From Mycolicibacterium vulneris (GTDB taxonomy: Bacteria > Actinomycetota > Actinomycetes > Mycobacteriales > Mycobacteriaceae): a stretch of 64,000 nucleotides of DNA. A program made the translations under genes and the position numbers. Below are positions 40,369-49,625 of the stretch, piece after piece. The notes under the pieces were generated by a model. The model was given only the letters and a program-made list of their open reading frames with translations, did no database searches and was not told where the DNA came from. Position 1 is the first letter of the stretch. The number at the start of each line of letters is the position of its first letter. The stretch is from positions 124,001-188,000 of the forward strand of contig NZ_NCXM01000003.1 of NCBI RefSeq assembly GCF_002104765.1, read 5' to 3'.

Positions 40369-41151
40369 TTATTTCGGGGTGAAGCGTTGCGCGCCGTCGA
40401 GCCGCAAGACCTCGCCGTTGGCGTAGCCGTTGGTCAGCAGGAACGTAGCCGCGTCGGCGAATTCTGCGGGGGATCCGAGCCGCTTCGGGAATGGCACGTT
40501 CGCAGTGAACTTGGCGATGGCGTCTTCGCCGACCGATTCCATGATCGGCGTCTTCATGGTTCCCGGTGCGATGGTGTTGACCCGGATGCCCACCGAACTG
40601 AGATCGCGGGCCGCGGCGATGGTCAACCCGATGACTCCGGCCTTGGCCGCGGCATAGGCGGTCTGCCCGATCTGGCCCTCATAGCCCGCGATCGACGCGG
40701 TCAGCACCAGCGCGCCCCGCTCACCATTTTCCCGGGGTTCGGCCGCGGCGATCGCGGCGGCCACCAACCGGGCCACGTTGTAGGTGCCGTTGAGGTAGAG
40801 GTCGATCGTCTTGGTGAAACCAGCCATATCCGCCGGGCTGCCGTCGCGCTGCACGATCCGTTGTGCCACACCGAAACCGCCGTGTGCCACGACCGCATAA
40901 CGCAGTTGACCGAGCTGGTTGGCCTCCTCAATCGCGCCGAGGATGCTGTCCTCGCTGGTCACGTCGGTGCTCACGAACAGCGCCCGGCCGCCCAGCTCGT
41001 CGGCTAGCGCCTTGCCCTTGTCGGCGGCGAGATCAGCGATCACCACACCTAAGCCGTCGGCGTGCAGCCGGCGAACCGTCGCCTCGCCCAGACCGCCGGC
41101 GCCGCCGCTGACGATCGCCGAGGCACCTTCGAATTGCTGCACCTTCACCAT
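40369..41151 (-). CDS. 3-hydroxyacyl-CoA dehydrogenase type II-like SDR
   Basis: 260 residues. Coenzyme motif SGGAGGLGEAT, catalytic Tyr-x3-Lys in GQTAYAAAKAGVIG, then DLSSVGIRVNTIAPGTMKTP. The layout matches HSD17B10-like 3-hydroxyacyl-CoA dehydrogenases of mycobacterial lipid and steroid pathways, which oxidise 3-hydroxyacyl-CoA with NAD. In the operon it lies 25 nt after the small coiled protein gene. Confidence 0.85.
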   Translation of the reverse strand: MVKVQQFEGASAIVSGGAGGLGEATVRRLHADGLGVVIADLAADKGKALADELGGRALFVSTDVTSEDSILGAIEEANQLGQLRYAVVAHGGFGVAQRIVQRDGSPADMAGFTKTIDLYLNGTYNVARLVAAAIAAAEPRENGERGALVLTASIAGYEGQIGQTAYAAAKAGVIGLTIAAARDLSSVGIRVNTIAPGTMKTPIMESVGEDAIAKFTANVPFPKRLGSPAEFADAATFLLTNGYANGEVLRLDGAQRFTPK

Positions 41152-41176
41152 TACTGACTCCTTGGGTTGGGACGGA

Positions 41177-41434
41177 CTAGCCGTCGAGATAGTCGTTGTA
41201 TTCGGCGCGGACTGACTCCATCGCGTTGAGGCGGCGGGCCAGCAGGGTGATCTCGGCGTCGATCTGGGCAGGATCGCCCGAGCTTGCCTTCACTTCGTCG
41301 AGCCGAGCGTGGGTGCGCTCGATCTCCTCGACGAGGCGCTCGCGGGCCTCGTCTTTGGTGAGGAGATCCTGGTCGGTCCAGTCCGACCGAGGAAGCTGCT
41401 CAACCCTCCCCACGTCGTCGCCGGCGGGGGTCAC
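41177..41434 (-). CDS. Small coiled-coil protein coupled to the amidohydrolase
   Basis: 85 residues, no cysteine, mostly helical and charged (KDEARERLVEEIERTHARLD, then AEITLLARRLNAMESVRAEY), suggesting a short coiled coil. It overlaps the amidohydrolase stop by 4 nt. No family function known to me; a subunit or chaperone of the amidohydrolase is a guess. Confidence 0.6.
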   Translation of the reverse strand: MTPAGDDVGRVEQLPRSDWTDQDLLTKDEARERLVEEIERTHARLDEVKASSGDPAQIDAEITLLARRLNAMESVRAEYNDYLDG

Positions 41435-42582
41435 GCCACCCGCGGAAAGTTGTAGAACTCACGGGCATTGAGCTCGACGATCTTGTGGGCCTCGTCGTCG
41501 GGCACGTCCTTGAGGGCCTGCGCGGCCCGGTCGCGGCTCTGCGGCCAGAACGAATCCGAGTGCGGGTAGTCACACTCCCAGGTGATCTGGTCGACACCGA
41601 TGTGGTGGCGGACCTCTACGCCGAAGTCGTCCTCGATGAAGCAGCCATGAAAGTGCTTCTTCCACAGGTAGCTCGGCGGATGGTCTTGGTTGACGTTGTT
41701 GTAGAAGCGGTGCTTGCGCCACACGCTGTCGGCGCGCTCCAGGATGTAGGGGATCCACCCGACGCCGCCCTCGCTCAGGCCGATCTTCAACTTGGGATGC
41801 CGGTACAGCGTGTGGCTGAACAACCAGTCGGTCAGTGCGGTCATCGACATGGTGCCCATCAGCGTGACGAACACGGCGAAAGGGGCATCCGGAGCAATCG
41901 GCGGCGGGAACCCGCCGGAACCGAAGTGCTGAGCCAACACCAGGCCGGTGTCCTCCATCGCCGAGAGCAGCGGGTCCCAGTGATCGGAGTGCACTGACGG
42001 CAATCCCAGCTTGTCGGGCAGGTCCGGGAAGGTCACGCATTTCGCGCCCTTAGCGGCGACGCGGTGGATCTCCTTGACGCTGGCCTCGACGTCCCAGAAC
42101 GGCAACATCGCAACCGCGACGAACCGATCGGGCGCGGTGGCGGCCCACTCGTCGAGGTGAAAGTCGTTCCACGCTGCCGAGCACAGCCGTGCTAACTCTT
42201 TGTCCTCGCCCTCGTGGAACACCGCGCCCGCGAACCGAGGAAATGACGGGAAGCAGGTCATCGCCTGCACGCCGTCGATGTCCATGTCGGCGACCCGCGC
42301 CTTGGGGTCATAGCAACCCGGGATCATGTCGTCGTAGCGCACCGGCTCGACGCCGTACTCCTCGGGCTTCTTACCCGCAACCGCGTTCAGCCCGATGTAG
42401 GGGTAGATCCGGCCCTCGTACTCCCAGACCTGACACATCGCCTTGGTGTCGGGACGCTCCCATTCGATGATCTTGGGACCCGCCTCCAAGTATTTGGTGG
42501 GCAGTCGATCACTCCAGACCGTCGGGTGCTCGATCAGGTGATCGTCGACGGAGATCAATTCCATCCAGGGCTGTAGCGGCAC
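41431..42582 (-). CDS. Amidohydrolase-2 family metal-dependent hydrolase
   Basis: 383 residues, TIM-barrel of the ACMSD/amidohydrolase-2 type. N-terminal SVDDHLIEHPTVW, a metal His in LAQHFGSGG, SEGGVGWIPYILERAD and the catalytic-Asp block WECDYPHSDSFWPQS. Members decarboxylate or hydrolyse ring-derived acids. Such genes commonly accompany Rieske/P450/FadE genes in actinobacterial terpenoid and steroid clusters. The substrate here is unknown. 65 nt after the Rieske gene. Confidence 0.83.
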   Translation of the reverse strand: MPLQPWMELISVDDHLIEHPTVWSDRLPTKYLEAGPKIIEWERPDTKAMCQVWEYEGRIYPYIGLNAVAGKKPEEYGVEPVRYDDMIPGCYDPKARVADMDIDGVQAMTCFPSFPRFAGAVFHEGEDKELARLCSAAWNDFHLDEWAATAPDRFVAVAMLPFWDVEASVKEIHRVAAKGAKCVTFPDLPDKLGLPSVHSDHWDPLLSAMEDTGLVLAQHFGSGGFPPPIAPDAPFAVFVTLMGTMSMTALTDWLFSHTLYRHPKLKIGLSEGGVGWIPYILERADSVWRKHRFYNNVNQDHPPSYLWKKHFHGCFIEDDFGVEVRHHIGVDQITWECDYPHSDSFWPQSRDRAAQALKDVPDDEAHKIVELNAREFYNFPRVA

Positions 42583-42647
42583 GGGTGCCTCCTTTGTCGG
42601 GGTGAGTAGAACAGCAGGGGAAATGCATCCGGGTTTTTCTTGCGGGT

Positions 42648-43643
42648 CTATTGGGGGGCTGTGACGACGTCAGGTTTCGGGTAGAAGCCGCGCGCCCAGT
42701 GGCGCAGCCGTTGAAAGCCCGCGGCCTCGGTCGGCGCGAGCCCCGGTTTATCTAGGTACTGCTGGTGATCCCAGATCTTGATGTCGTCGGGCAGCGCCAT
42801 TTTGGCGACCCGGAGTCGTTCGTCGTAGTTCTCACCCTCGGAGATCCAGTAGGTCGCGAAGATGTCGGACGTGGCGTCGTCGACGGGCGTTGTGCAGATC
42901 GCGATGACCCGCACACCGTCGGCGGTGTGCTCACCGTTGAAGCTGACCCCGATTCCCGACCAGCGGATCTCGATGGTGTTGTGGGTGTCGCCGGGGCGGT
43001 CGTCGCCGTTGACCCATCGCCGGCCGAACCCCACCTTGGCGTGCCAGGTCTCTTCGGTGACGTGCTCGGTGAGCACGACGGGGCTGATCGGGGTGCGGTG
43101 GACGAATTGGAAGTGGTGGGGGTCGACGCCGTTCTCCGCGACGGTCTGCGGGTGCACGTGGATTCCGGGAAACAGGGCGCGTTCCTGGCTGCCGACCGCT
43201 CGGTAGCACCGACTGCTGACGTGCTCGCCGAGGGTTTCGAGCGCGTGGGGTAGCTGCCAGAGCGGATCGCGGCGTTGCACGTCGTGCCAGAGATAGAGGC
43301 ATTCGTTGATTTCTGACACCGGCCAGGCCCGTACCCGTCGTCCCCGGTTGGGGCGTTGCTCGTAGGGGATGCGGACGTTGCGGCCGTTGCCGTCCCAGAC
43401 CCAGCCGTGGAACGGGCACTGGATCCCGTCCTCGACCACACAGCCCCCGACGGACAGATTGGCCCCGAGGTGTTGACAGTGCGCGTCGAGGACGTGGACG
43501 TCGCCGTCCAAGTCTCGGAAGGCGACTAACTCGGTCCCGAAATAGTGCAGTGGCTTCACCGCGCCGACGGCGAGATCGGAGCTCCAGCCGACCTGGAACC
43601 ATCCGGTCGGCTGCATCGTCGGCAACTCGCTCACGCAGCGCAT
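42648..43643 (-). CDS. Rieske non-heme iron oxygenase, KshA-like
   Basis: About 331 residues. The Rieske centre is HCQHLGANLSVGG ... CPFHGWVWDG (CxH-x17-CxxH), and the mononuclear iron site lies in NGVDPHHFQFVHRTPIS. The layout resembles 3-ketosteroid 9-alpha-hydroxylase oxygenase (KshA) and related terpenoid oxygenases. ATG 43641-43643 chosen; the long upstream frame is an artefact overlapping the P450 gene, and GTG 43632-43634 is an alternative. No reductase gene is adjacent, so a KshB-like reductase must come from elsewhere. Confidence 0.82.
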   Translation of the reverse strand: MRCVSELPTMQPTGWFQVGWSSDLAVGAVKPLHYFGTELVAFRDLDGDVHVLDAHCQHLGANLSVGGCVVEDGIQCPFHGWVWDGNGRNVRIPYEQRPNRGRRVRAWPVSEINECLYLWHDVQRRDPLWQLPHALETLGEHVSSRCYRAVGSQERALFPGIHVHPQTVAENGVDPHHFQFVHRTPISPVVLTEHVTEETWHAKVGFGRRWVNGDDRPGDTHNTIEIRWSGIGVSFNGEHTADGVRVIAICTTPVDDATSDIFATYWISEGENYDERLRVAKMALPDDIKIWDHQQYLDKPGLAPTEAAGFQRLRHWARGFYPKPDVVTAPQ

Positions 43644-43660
43644 CCGCCCGTCGTGTCGAT

Positions 43661-44839
43661 TCAGTGGGTTGGCAGGACGAGCGGGACGGCGTCCAGGCCC
43701 ATGGTGGCGTGTGGCCACGGCACGGTGGGCTGGGCGCCCTCGCGAAGCGCGTAGTCGGGGATGCGGTTGTGCCATTCCTCGAGGATCAGGCGCAATTCGA
43801 GGCGGGCCAGGTGCGATCCCAGGCAACGATGCGGGCCGCGGCTGAACGCGAAATGGGGTGGCTGCTTGTCGAGATGCACGGTGTCTGGGTCTGGATATTG
43901 GTGGGGGTCGCGGTTTGCGCCGCCCAGACTGATCAGGATGGTGGTGTCCTTGGCCACGGGACACCCCGCTATTTCGACGTCCTCGGTGGCAACGCGCGGC
44001 GCGAACGGAACCGGGCTGTCGACTCGGAGCTGCTCCTCGATGAAGTACGGAATCAGGGAGTAGTCAGCGGTGAGTGTATGTCGCAGTTCCGGGTCCGCGG
44101 CCAGCCTCGCAAAGGAGAACCCCAAAGCGGACGTCACGGTATCGAGGCCGGCAAGGACGAACAGGAAGCACAGCCCGAGGATCTCCGGGTCGGTGAGCCC
44201 GCCCTCATCATCGAGCGCGGTCAACTGCGAGAGCAGGTCGTCACCCGCGGGGTTGGCGCGCCGCGCCGCAATGTGCTCGTTCAGGTAGGTGTAGAGCTCG
44301 AGGGCGAGCGCCAAGACCTCCGGGGTCGGCTCGCCGCTGGCGGGGTTGGTGAACTCCAGGATCGAGTCCTTCCAGTGCACCAGGCGGTCGCGGTCTTCTA
44401 GCGGCAACCCGAACAGTGTCAGGAAGACCTGGGTAGGAAACGGGACGGCGACGTCGGCGAGAAACTCACACTCCCCCCGTTCCTTGATGGCATCGATCAA
44501 TTCGCCCGCCTGCCGCCGCAGCTCGGGTTCGCGTTCGGCCATCTTTCGCGGACTGAAAAACGGGTCCAACAGCCGTCGGAACCGGGTGTGATCGGGGGGG
44601 TCGATGGCGATCGGAACCAAAGGGACCGGGCTGCCGAGGCGGTCGAACGCCCGGGCCGAGGAAAAGAGTTCGGGTCGCTTCGCCACGAACTCGACGGCCG
44701 CAGCGCTGGTCAGCACCACCTGCTCGCGACCTTGCACGACCTCGCCGTGCTGGCGCAGCTGCTGCCACGCCAGTGTTCTGTCCCGGGTGAAAGGTAGATC
44801 GTCGACGTCGAAGGTGGCGTCGGTGCTCATGTCGGTCAT
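43661..44839 (-). CDS. Cytochrome P450
   Basis: 392 residues. Heme Cys339 in FSRGPHRCLG, I-helix AGLDTVTSALG (230-240) and ExxR in EEQLR. The family is not assigned. Its ATG overlaps the OB-fold gene stop (ATGA). No ferredoxin lies next to it, unlike the 15505 P450. It probably hydroxylates the hydrophobic substrate or a side-chain carbon before CoA activation. Confidence 0.87.
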   Translation of the reverse strand: MTDMSTDATFDVDDLPFTRDRTLAWQQLRQHGEVVQGREQVVLTSAAAVEFVAKRPELFSSARAFDRLGSPVPLVPIAIDPPDHTRFRRLLDPFFSPRKMAEREPELRRQAGELIDAIKERGECEFLADVAVPFPTQVFLTLFGLPLEDRDRLVHWKDSILEFTNPASGEPTPEVLALALELYTYLNEHIAARRANPAGDDLLSQLTALDDEGGLTDPEILGLCFLFVLAGLDTVTSALGFSFARLAADPELRHTLTADYSLIPYFIEEQLRVDSPVPFAPRVATEDVEIAGCPVAKDTTILISLGGANRDPHQYPDPDTVHLDKQPPHFAFSRGPHRCLGSHLARLELRLILEEWHNRIPDYALREGAQPTVPWPHATMGLDAVPLVLPTH

Positions 44840-45288
44840 GCTGGCGTGGTCCCGTCGTTCGCGAGCCGGATGGTGAATTCGGGTATGCGGTAACCACTGT
44901 CACCGAGGTCGACGATGCGGGCCTGCACTGGTTGGCCGATCCGCACGTCGGCGGGGTCGGCGTCGATGACCGCATTGATACGTAGGCCGGGCTGTTCGTC
45001 GAGTTCGATGAGGCCGACGACGTAGGGCGGTATGCGACCGGGCACCAGCGCTTGGCGTATCACGATGTAGCTGAAGACGGTGCCCCGTCCGCTGACTTCT
45101 TCAAAGTGCACCGGGCCGCCGGTGTATCGGCTGCGTTCCAGCGGGGGGTGGATCCACTTGCCGGTGTCGTCGCAGCGACACAGCATCAGCTTGCCGGCCT
45201 TGAGGCCTTCCCAGTACGGCGCCGAGTCCGGGTCGGGTACCGGGATCGGCGGCATCAGTAGCGGATTGGTGGCCGGGGGTGATGTCAT
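44836..45288 (-). CDS. OB-fold (DUF35) partner of the Ltp2-like aldolase
   Basis: 150 residues. YWEGLKAGKLMLCRC at the start is followed by WIHPPLERSRY and an OB-fold (GRGTVFSYIVIRQALVPGRI ... IGQPVQARIVD). Of the four zinc-ribbon Cys usual in the family, only CRC remains. It overlaps both the Ltp2-like gene and the P450 gene by 4 nt. In steroid side-chain degradation a DUF35 domain (as in ChsH2) is needed by Ltp2 to perform retro-aldol cleavage, so the same role is expected. Confidence 0.85.
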   Translation of the reverse strand: MTSPPATNPLLMPPIPVPDPDSAPYWEGLKAGKLMLCRCDDTGKWIHPPLERSRYTGGPVHFEEVSGRGTVFSYIVIRQALVPGRIPPYVVGLIELDEQPGLRINAVIDADPADVRIGQPVQARIVDLGDSGYRIPEFTIRLANDGTTPA

Positions 45289-46421
45289 GGCTTCTCCCTG
45301 CTGTAGACGTTAGCGCCGCCGAACGGGCCGCCGCCGGCAGTGACGAGAGCGAGTTGGGCGCCGTCGACCTGGCGCACACCGGCCGCGTGACGCAACTGCA
45401 GTGCGGCTTCGTAATGGTGGTTGAGGCCGTGAATGTAGCCTTCGGACAACAGGCCGCCGTGGGGGTTCACCACCACGTCACCGCCGTAGGTCGCGCGGCC
45501 GGTGGAGAAGAACTTGCCGACCTCGCCCTTCTCACAAAATCCGAACCCTTCCATGGTGGCCATCACCGTGTAGGTGAAGCAGTCGTACATGCAGGCCAGA
45601 TCCATATCCGCCGGGTTCAGCCCCGTCTTCTCCCAGATCTTGGGACCGGCTGTGCGCGAATACATTTCGGTCGGATCGCTCCACTCCGTCCAACCGGCAC
45701 CGCCTTGAGAGTTGGACGAGCCGACGAGCCACATCGGATCCTGCTTGGCGTTGCGGGCGATGTCCTCGCCCGCAATCAGGATGGCCACCGCGCCGTCGAC
45801 CTCGGAGGTGCAGTCCAGCACCCGGAACGGCTCGTTGATCCAGCGCGCCGCCAAATAGTCATCCATCGACAGCGGCTCGCGGCGTAGCGCGTGCTCATTG
45901 GGCCCGGCGTGCTTACGCTGGGTGATCGCGATCTGCCCCAGATCCTCTGAGGTGGAGCCATATTCGTGTTGGTGGCGGCGCGCCCACATGGCAAACCATT
46001 GCGGCGGTACCATGAACCCCGACGCGGTGTCGAACTGGTCATGGTGGGGCACCTGCATCGGTCCCTCGATGTGGCCGAAGCGATGTCCGGAGCGGCCGTT
46101 GAGTGAGCGGTACACCAGCACGGCCTTGCAGATCCCGGCCTCGATCACCGCGGCGGCGGTCGCGACCTGGTCGGCCACCAGATTCCCGCCGCCGAACATG
46201 GCGTTGGCCCACGCCAATTCCTCGATGCCCAGCGCCCACCCGACGAAGATCGGCTGTTCGGAGTCGTTGGCCATGAAGGTGCAGATCCCGTCGATGTCGG
46301 CAGGTGTCAGCCCGGCGTCGTCGATGGCGTCGCGGCAGGCGGCGACAGCCATCCCGCGGGTGGTGCGACCGGAGTTCTTCGAGTAAGTGGTGCGGCCGAT
46401 TCCGATGACGGCACAGGTCAT
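45285..46421 (-). CDS. Ltp2-like thiolase-fold aldolase
   Basis: 378 residues of the SCP-x/lipid-transfer thiolase-like family. The distinctive VVNPHGGLLSEGYIHGLNHH and ACMYDCFTYTVMATMEGFG resemble Ltp2/Ltp3-type retro-aldolases. A classical thiolase Cys-His-Cys set is not visible. Together with the OB-fold protein (4-nt overlap) it should split a tertiary 3-hydroxyacyl-CoA into a ketone and propionyl- or acetyl-CoA. It follows the fused acyl-CoA dehydrogenase by 21 nt. Confidence 0.83.
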   Translation of the reverse strand: MTCAVIGIGRTTYSKNSGRTTRGMAVAACRDAIDDAGLTPADIDGICTFMANDSEQPIFVGWALGIEELAWANAMFGGGNLVADQVATAAAVIEAGICKAVLVYRSLNGRSGHRFGHIEGPMQVPHHDQFDTASGFMVPPQWFAMWARRHQHEYGSTSEDLGQIAITQRKHAGPNEHALRREPLSMDDYLAARWINEPFRVLDCTSEVDGAVAILIAGEDIARNAKQDPMWLVGSSNSQGGAGWTEWSDPTEMYSRTAGPKIWEKTGLNPADMDLACMYDCFTYTVMATMEGFGFCEKGEVGKFFSTGRATYGGDVVVNPHGGLLSEGYIHGLNHHYEAALQLRHAAGVRQVDGAQLALVTAGGGPFGGANVYSREKP

Positions 46422-46442
46422 GTCATTTCTCCAGTCATCGCG

Positions 46443-48650
46443 TTACTTGGTGATCGGTGCAGGCGCCGGGTCCCTGGGCAGGCCCAAGATTCGTTCGGCG
46501 ATCAGATTTCTGACGACTTCGGAGGTGCCGCCGGCGATGGTCAGGCAGCGGCTGAACAGGTAGTCGTGCACCACCGTCCCGGCGGCCTGCCGGCCCAGCG
46601 GGTCGCCGCTGACGGCCTGGCAGCCGTCGGGTCCGGTCAACAGGGCCGGTCCAGCGATGCGCAGCGCGAGTTCGGCGACGCGCTGGGCGTGCTCGGCGCC
46701 GAAGAGTTTGGCGATGTTGCCTTCGATGCCGGGTCCGGATTCGAAGACCGCGCGCGCAGCTTGGCGCAGGTTCACCGTCGCCAGGGCGTAGGCCTCCACG
46801 AGCAGCGCCCCGACCTCGCCGGCCAGCCGGTGACCGTTGCCGCGGTGACGCGCCAACAGATCGAGCAGGTCCTCGGCGACCATGGTCACCGAGCCGCCGC
46901 CGATCGACACCCGCTCATTGCCCAGAGCCGCCATGGCCACCCGCCAGCCGTTGTTGACCTCGCCGACCACGCGATCGTCGGAGACGAACACCTCGTCGAA
47001 GAAGACCTCGTTGAAGAGGGCTTTCCCGGTGATCTCCCGCAAGGGACGGATCTCGATACCCGGTGCGGACAGGTCGATGATCATGGCTGTAATGCCCTTG
47101 TGCTTGGGCACATTCGTGTCGGTGCGCACCGTGGCCAGCCCGAGCTGGCAGTTCACCGCGTCGCTGGTCCACACCTTCTGGCCGGTGAGCGTCCACCCGC
47201 CGTCGGTGCGGACGGCCTTGGTGGACACCGCAGCCGCATCCGAGCCGGCTCCCGGTTCACTGAACAGCTGGCACCACCGCTCCTCACCCTCCAGGCTGGG
47301 CCAGATGAACCGGTCGATCTGTTCAGGGCTGCCGTGTTGCAACACCGTGGGCACCATCCACTCGCCCAGACCCAGGCTGGGGCGTTCCACGCCGCGCAGC
47401 TCCTGCTCGATGATCAGCTGCTCGATCGAGCCGGCGGCGCGGCCGTAGGGTTTGGGCCAGTGCGGCACCAGATATCCGGCGTGAGCCCACAGCTTCTGCT
47501 GCGCGGCGGGTTCGGTCTTGGCCAGCTCTGCCCGGAAGTCCCTTACCGCCTGCCGGTACTGTTCGGCTTCCGGCGGTAGGTCCAACGACGTGCCTTGGCG
47601 TGCACCGCCGATCTGCAGGGCTGCGACGTCATCGCGGAGCGCGTCCTCGCCGCCGGCGAACGCCAGCAGCACCGTTGCGCGGCGGACGTAGAGGTGGGCG
47701 TCGTGTTCCCAGGTGTAGCCGATGCCGCCGTGGATCTGGATGTTTTTCAGCGCCGCGCGTTGATAGGCGGGCAACACGTGCCCGGCCGCCATCGTCACCG
47801 CCAGCTCGGCCTCGGATGCCTTGGTGCGGGCCGCATCCCAGGTGGCGGACACGGCGAGCTCGGTGTCGACCAACATGTTGGCGCAATGGTGCTTGATCGA
47901 CTGAAAGGACCCGATCGGGCGGCCGAACTGTTCACGGGTGGCCGCATAGACGCTGGCCATCTCGGTGCACGCGGTCAGACCGCCGACGGCTTCGGCCGCG
48001 GCCAGCAGGCGCACCGTCCGGGCCGCAACGCGGGCCGCCCCGGGGAAGCTGTCCGCCACCGGCGCCGACACCAAGTTGGCCACGGTGATCGGGCGCATCA
48101 CCTGATCGACGGAGTCGCTTCGCGTTGTACTCACCGCGTCGCCCGCCTCGACGAGCACCAGATCGTCCCCGACCGGAATGAGGAACAGATCGGCGTCTCG
48201 CTCCCCGAGGGTCGCGATTGCGTCAGCCGCGACTGCCGATCCGCTCAGCGCGGCATCACTGGTGGTGCCGACCGCGGCCACGACGTCGCCGGACACCAGC
48301 TTCGGGAGCCAATGTTGTCGTTGCTCCTCGGTGCCGACCTCGGCGATGACTGCCGAGACGGCCACCGTGGGCAAAAACGGTCCCGCAATCGCGGCGCGGC
48401 CGAGTTGTTCGAGCACAATGGTCAGCTCGGGTAGTCCGAAGCCCTGACCCCCGTAGCGTTCGTCGATGTGCAAACCAAGCCAGCCGGTGGAGACGATCTC
48501 CTTCCACAGGCCGTCGTTCTGCCACCAGCGCCCGCTGTCGTCCGCGTCGAGCAGGATGCGGCGCGCGGCTGCGGTTCCGCCGCGACCGGCGACCAGTGAT
48601 TTGGCGACGTCGGCGAGTGCACCGTGGTCTTCGGTCAACGCCAAGGGCAT
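46443..48650 (-). CDS. Fused two-domain acyl-CoA dehydrogenase, FadE34-like
   Basis: 735 residues consisting of two acyl-CoA dehydrogenase units in one chain, like FadE34 (ChsE3) of the M. tuberculosis cholesterol regulon. The N-unit (1-~360) has REQFGRPIGSFQSIKHHCAN and IQIHGGIGYTWEHDAHLYVRR. The C-unit (~375-735) has the FAD motif FSEPGAGSDAA and AGGTSEVVRNLIAERILGLP. FadE34-type proteins dehydrogenate C5 side-chain steroid-CoA. It lies first among the enzymes after a small dabb-type protein. Ltp2, OB-fold, P450 and KshA-like neighbours support a steroid or diterpenoid-like substrate. Confidence 0.87.
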   Translation of the reverse strand: MPLALTEDHGALADVAKSLVAGRGGTAAARRILLDADDSGRWWQNDGLWKEIVSTGWLGLHIDERYGGQGFGLPELTIVLEQLGRAAIAGPFLPTVAVSAVIAEVGTEEQRQHWLPKLVSGDVVAAVGTTSDAALSGSAVAADAIATLGERDADLFLIPVGDDLVLVEAGDAVSTTRSDSVDQVMRPITVANLVSAPVADSFPGAARVAARTVRLLAAAEAVGGLTACTEMASVYAATREQFGRPIGSFQSIKHHCANMLVDTELAVSATWDAARTKASEAELAVTMAAGHVLPAYQRAALKNIQIHGGIGYTWEHDAHLYVRRATVLLAFAGGEDALRDDVAALQIGGARQGTSLDLPPEAEQYRQAVRDFRAELAKTEPAAQQKLWAHAGYLVPHWPKPYGRAAGSIEQLIIEQELRGVERPSLGLGEWMVPTVLQHGSPEQIDRFIWPSLEGEERWCQLFSEPGAGSDAAAVSTKAVRTDGGWTLTGQKVWTSDAVNCQLGLATVRTDTNVPKHKGITAMIIDLSAPGIEIRPLREITGKALFNEVFFDEVFVSDDRVVGEVNNGWRVAMAALGNERVSIGGGSVTMVAEDLLDLLARHRGNGHRLAGEVGALLVEAYALATVNLRQAARAVFESGPGIEGNIAKLFGAEHAQRVAELALRIAGPALLTGPDGCQAVSGDPLGRQAAGTVVHDYLFSRCLTIAGGTSEVVRNLIAERILGLPRDPAPAPITK

Positions 48651-48744
48651 GATGCGGCCTCACTCATCGGGACGAACAGCGAAAGGTCGTGAGTTCGAGC
48701 GGATCTCGCCCGCACGCGTGTCGCGTGGAACGGGGACCCAGCCG

Positions 48745-49107
48745 TCATGTCGCTACCCGGCGTTCGCCGCGGGGGGTCCAGCCGGTCAATGACACGGTGC
48801 TCAGGTCCAACGTCTCGCCCAGCGTCAACGTGCCCGCCATGACCCGCTTGAGGAACTCCGCCATGACGGCGTCGGGCTCGCGATCGAGTTCGTAGACCAC
48901 GAGATAGCGGTGCGTCGGCGGCGGTAGCTGTGCGGGCAGGTCCTCGTCCTCAGGCACCTTGACCTCGGACAGGTCATAGCGCTGGGCGGCCACGACACCG
49001 GGAACGTCGAGAACCTCCGGCACGTGCGTGGAGTCGTACCACGCATTGAATGCGTCGTCTTGACCCTCGATGGGGTTGCTCAACACAAGGAACACGTTCT
49101 CCGCCAC
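48745..49107 (-). CDS. Dimeric alpha/beta-barrel (EthD/DUF4286-like) protein
   Basis: About 120 residues. FLVLSNPIEGQDDAFNAWYD, then THVPEVLDVPGVVAAQRYDL is the recognisable ferredoxin-like dabb pattern. GTG 49105-49107 is 8 nt after AAAGG, so I prefer it to the GTG two codons upstream. Function unknown; such proteins often accompany ring-oxidation genes. It heads the minus operon, with an operator-like box 54 nt upstream. Confidence 0.75.
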   Translation of the reverse strand: MAENVFLVLSNPIEGQDDAFNAWYDSTHVPEVLDVPGVVAAQRYDLSEVKVPEDEDLPAQLPPPTHRYLVVYELDREPDAVMAEFLKRVMAGTLTLGETLDLSTVSLTGWTPRGERRVAT

Positions 49108-49160
49108 GCACACGCCTTTCGGGCCGATGGATTCGAAGCCTGGCTTCGTTAGCGAGAGTA

Positions 49161-49176
49161 TGGCAGAGGACTGTCA
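49161..49176. promoter_or_regulatory. TGRCAG-N4-CTGYCA box before the minus operon
   Basis: TGGCAGAGGACTGTCA. Symmetry extends outward to GAGTA / TAGTC, giving an almost palindromic 26-nt site. Confidence 0.6.
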
Positions 49177-49513
49177 TAGTCAATGTACGGCTGCGGGCTC
49201 GGCGTCCGATCGACAGCGACCTGCGTCGCCAACCGTCGTGCGCGCCCCGGCGCGCGTGGCCTCCCTGCGCGCGTCGATGCCAGCGCACGGCTTGCGCGAT
49301 GATGCGCGCGCTTCCCGGGATTGGTGGCGCCAAGCCGGTGAATAGCCTGTTAGGAACCGTTATTTGAATGCCTGGACCGGCCTGCATAGGGTTGCTTCGT
49401 CGCTACGCGCCGGCACGGCGCGATCACATTCTCCGATACCCCGCCCGCCGCCGGCACCGACAGCTGCGTGCAGTGCTTGTGATCCGGCTATCACCGCCAA
49501 CCGTAGAGGATTT

Positions 49514-49529
49514 TGACAGTTCACTGTCA
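49514..49529. promoter_or_regulatory. TGRCAG-N4-CTGYCA box before TetR gene 2
   Basis: TGACAGTTCACTGTCA, a perfect 6+4+6 palindrome followed by TACTGTCGG, 97 nt upstream of the TetR start. Confidence 0.6.
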
Positions 49530-49625
49530 TACTGTCGGAATAGACGAGGGCTTGCCCGTGGTGCGGGGATCCTTCGAGGCCACTGTCACCCAGACCCGCA
49601 CATCGGCTTGAGGAGGTGCGCAGCG

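Noticed and set aside
42648..43964. Longer Rieske gene starting at 43964
   Set aside because: The first ~107 residues are Arg/Pro/His-rich, lie inside the P450 gene, and are not part of any Rieske domain.
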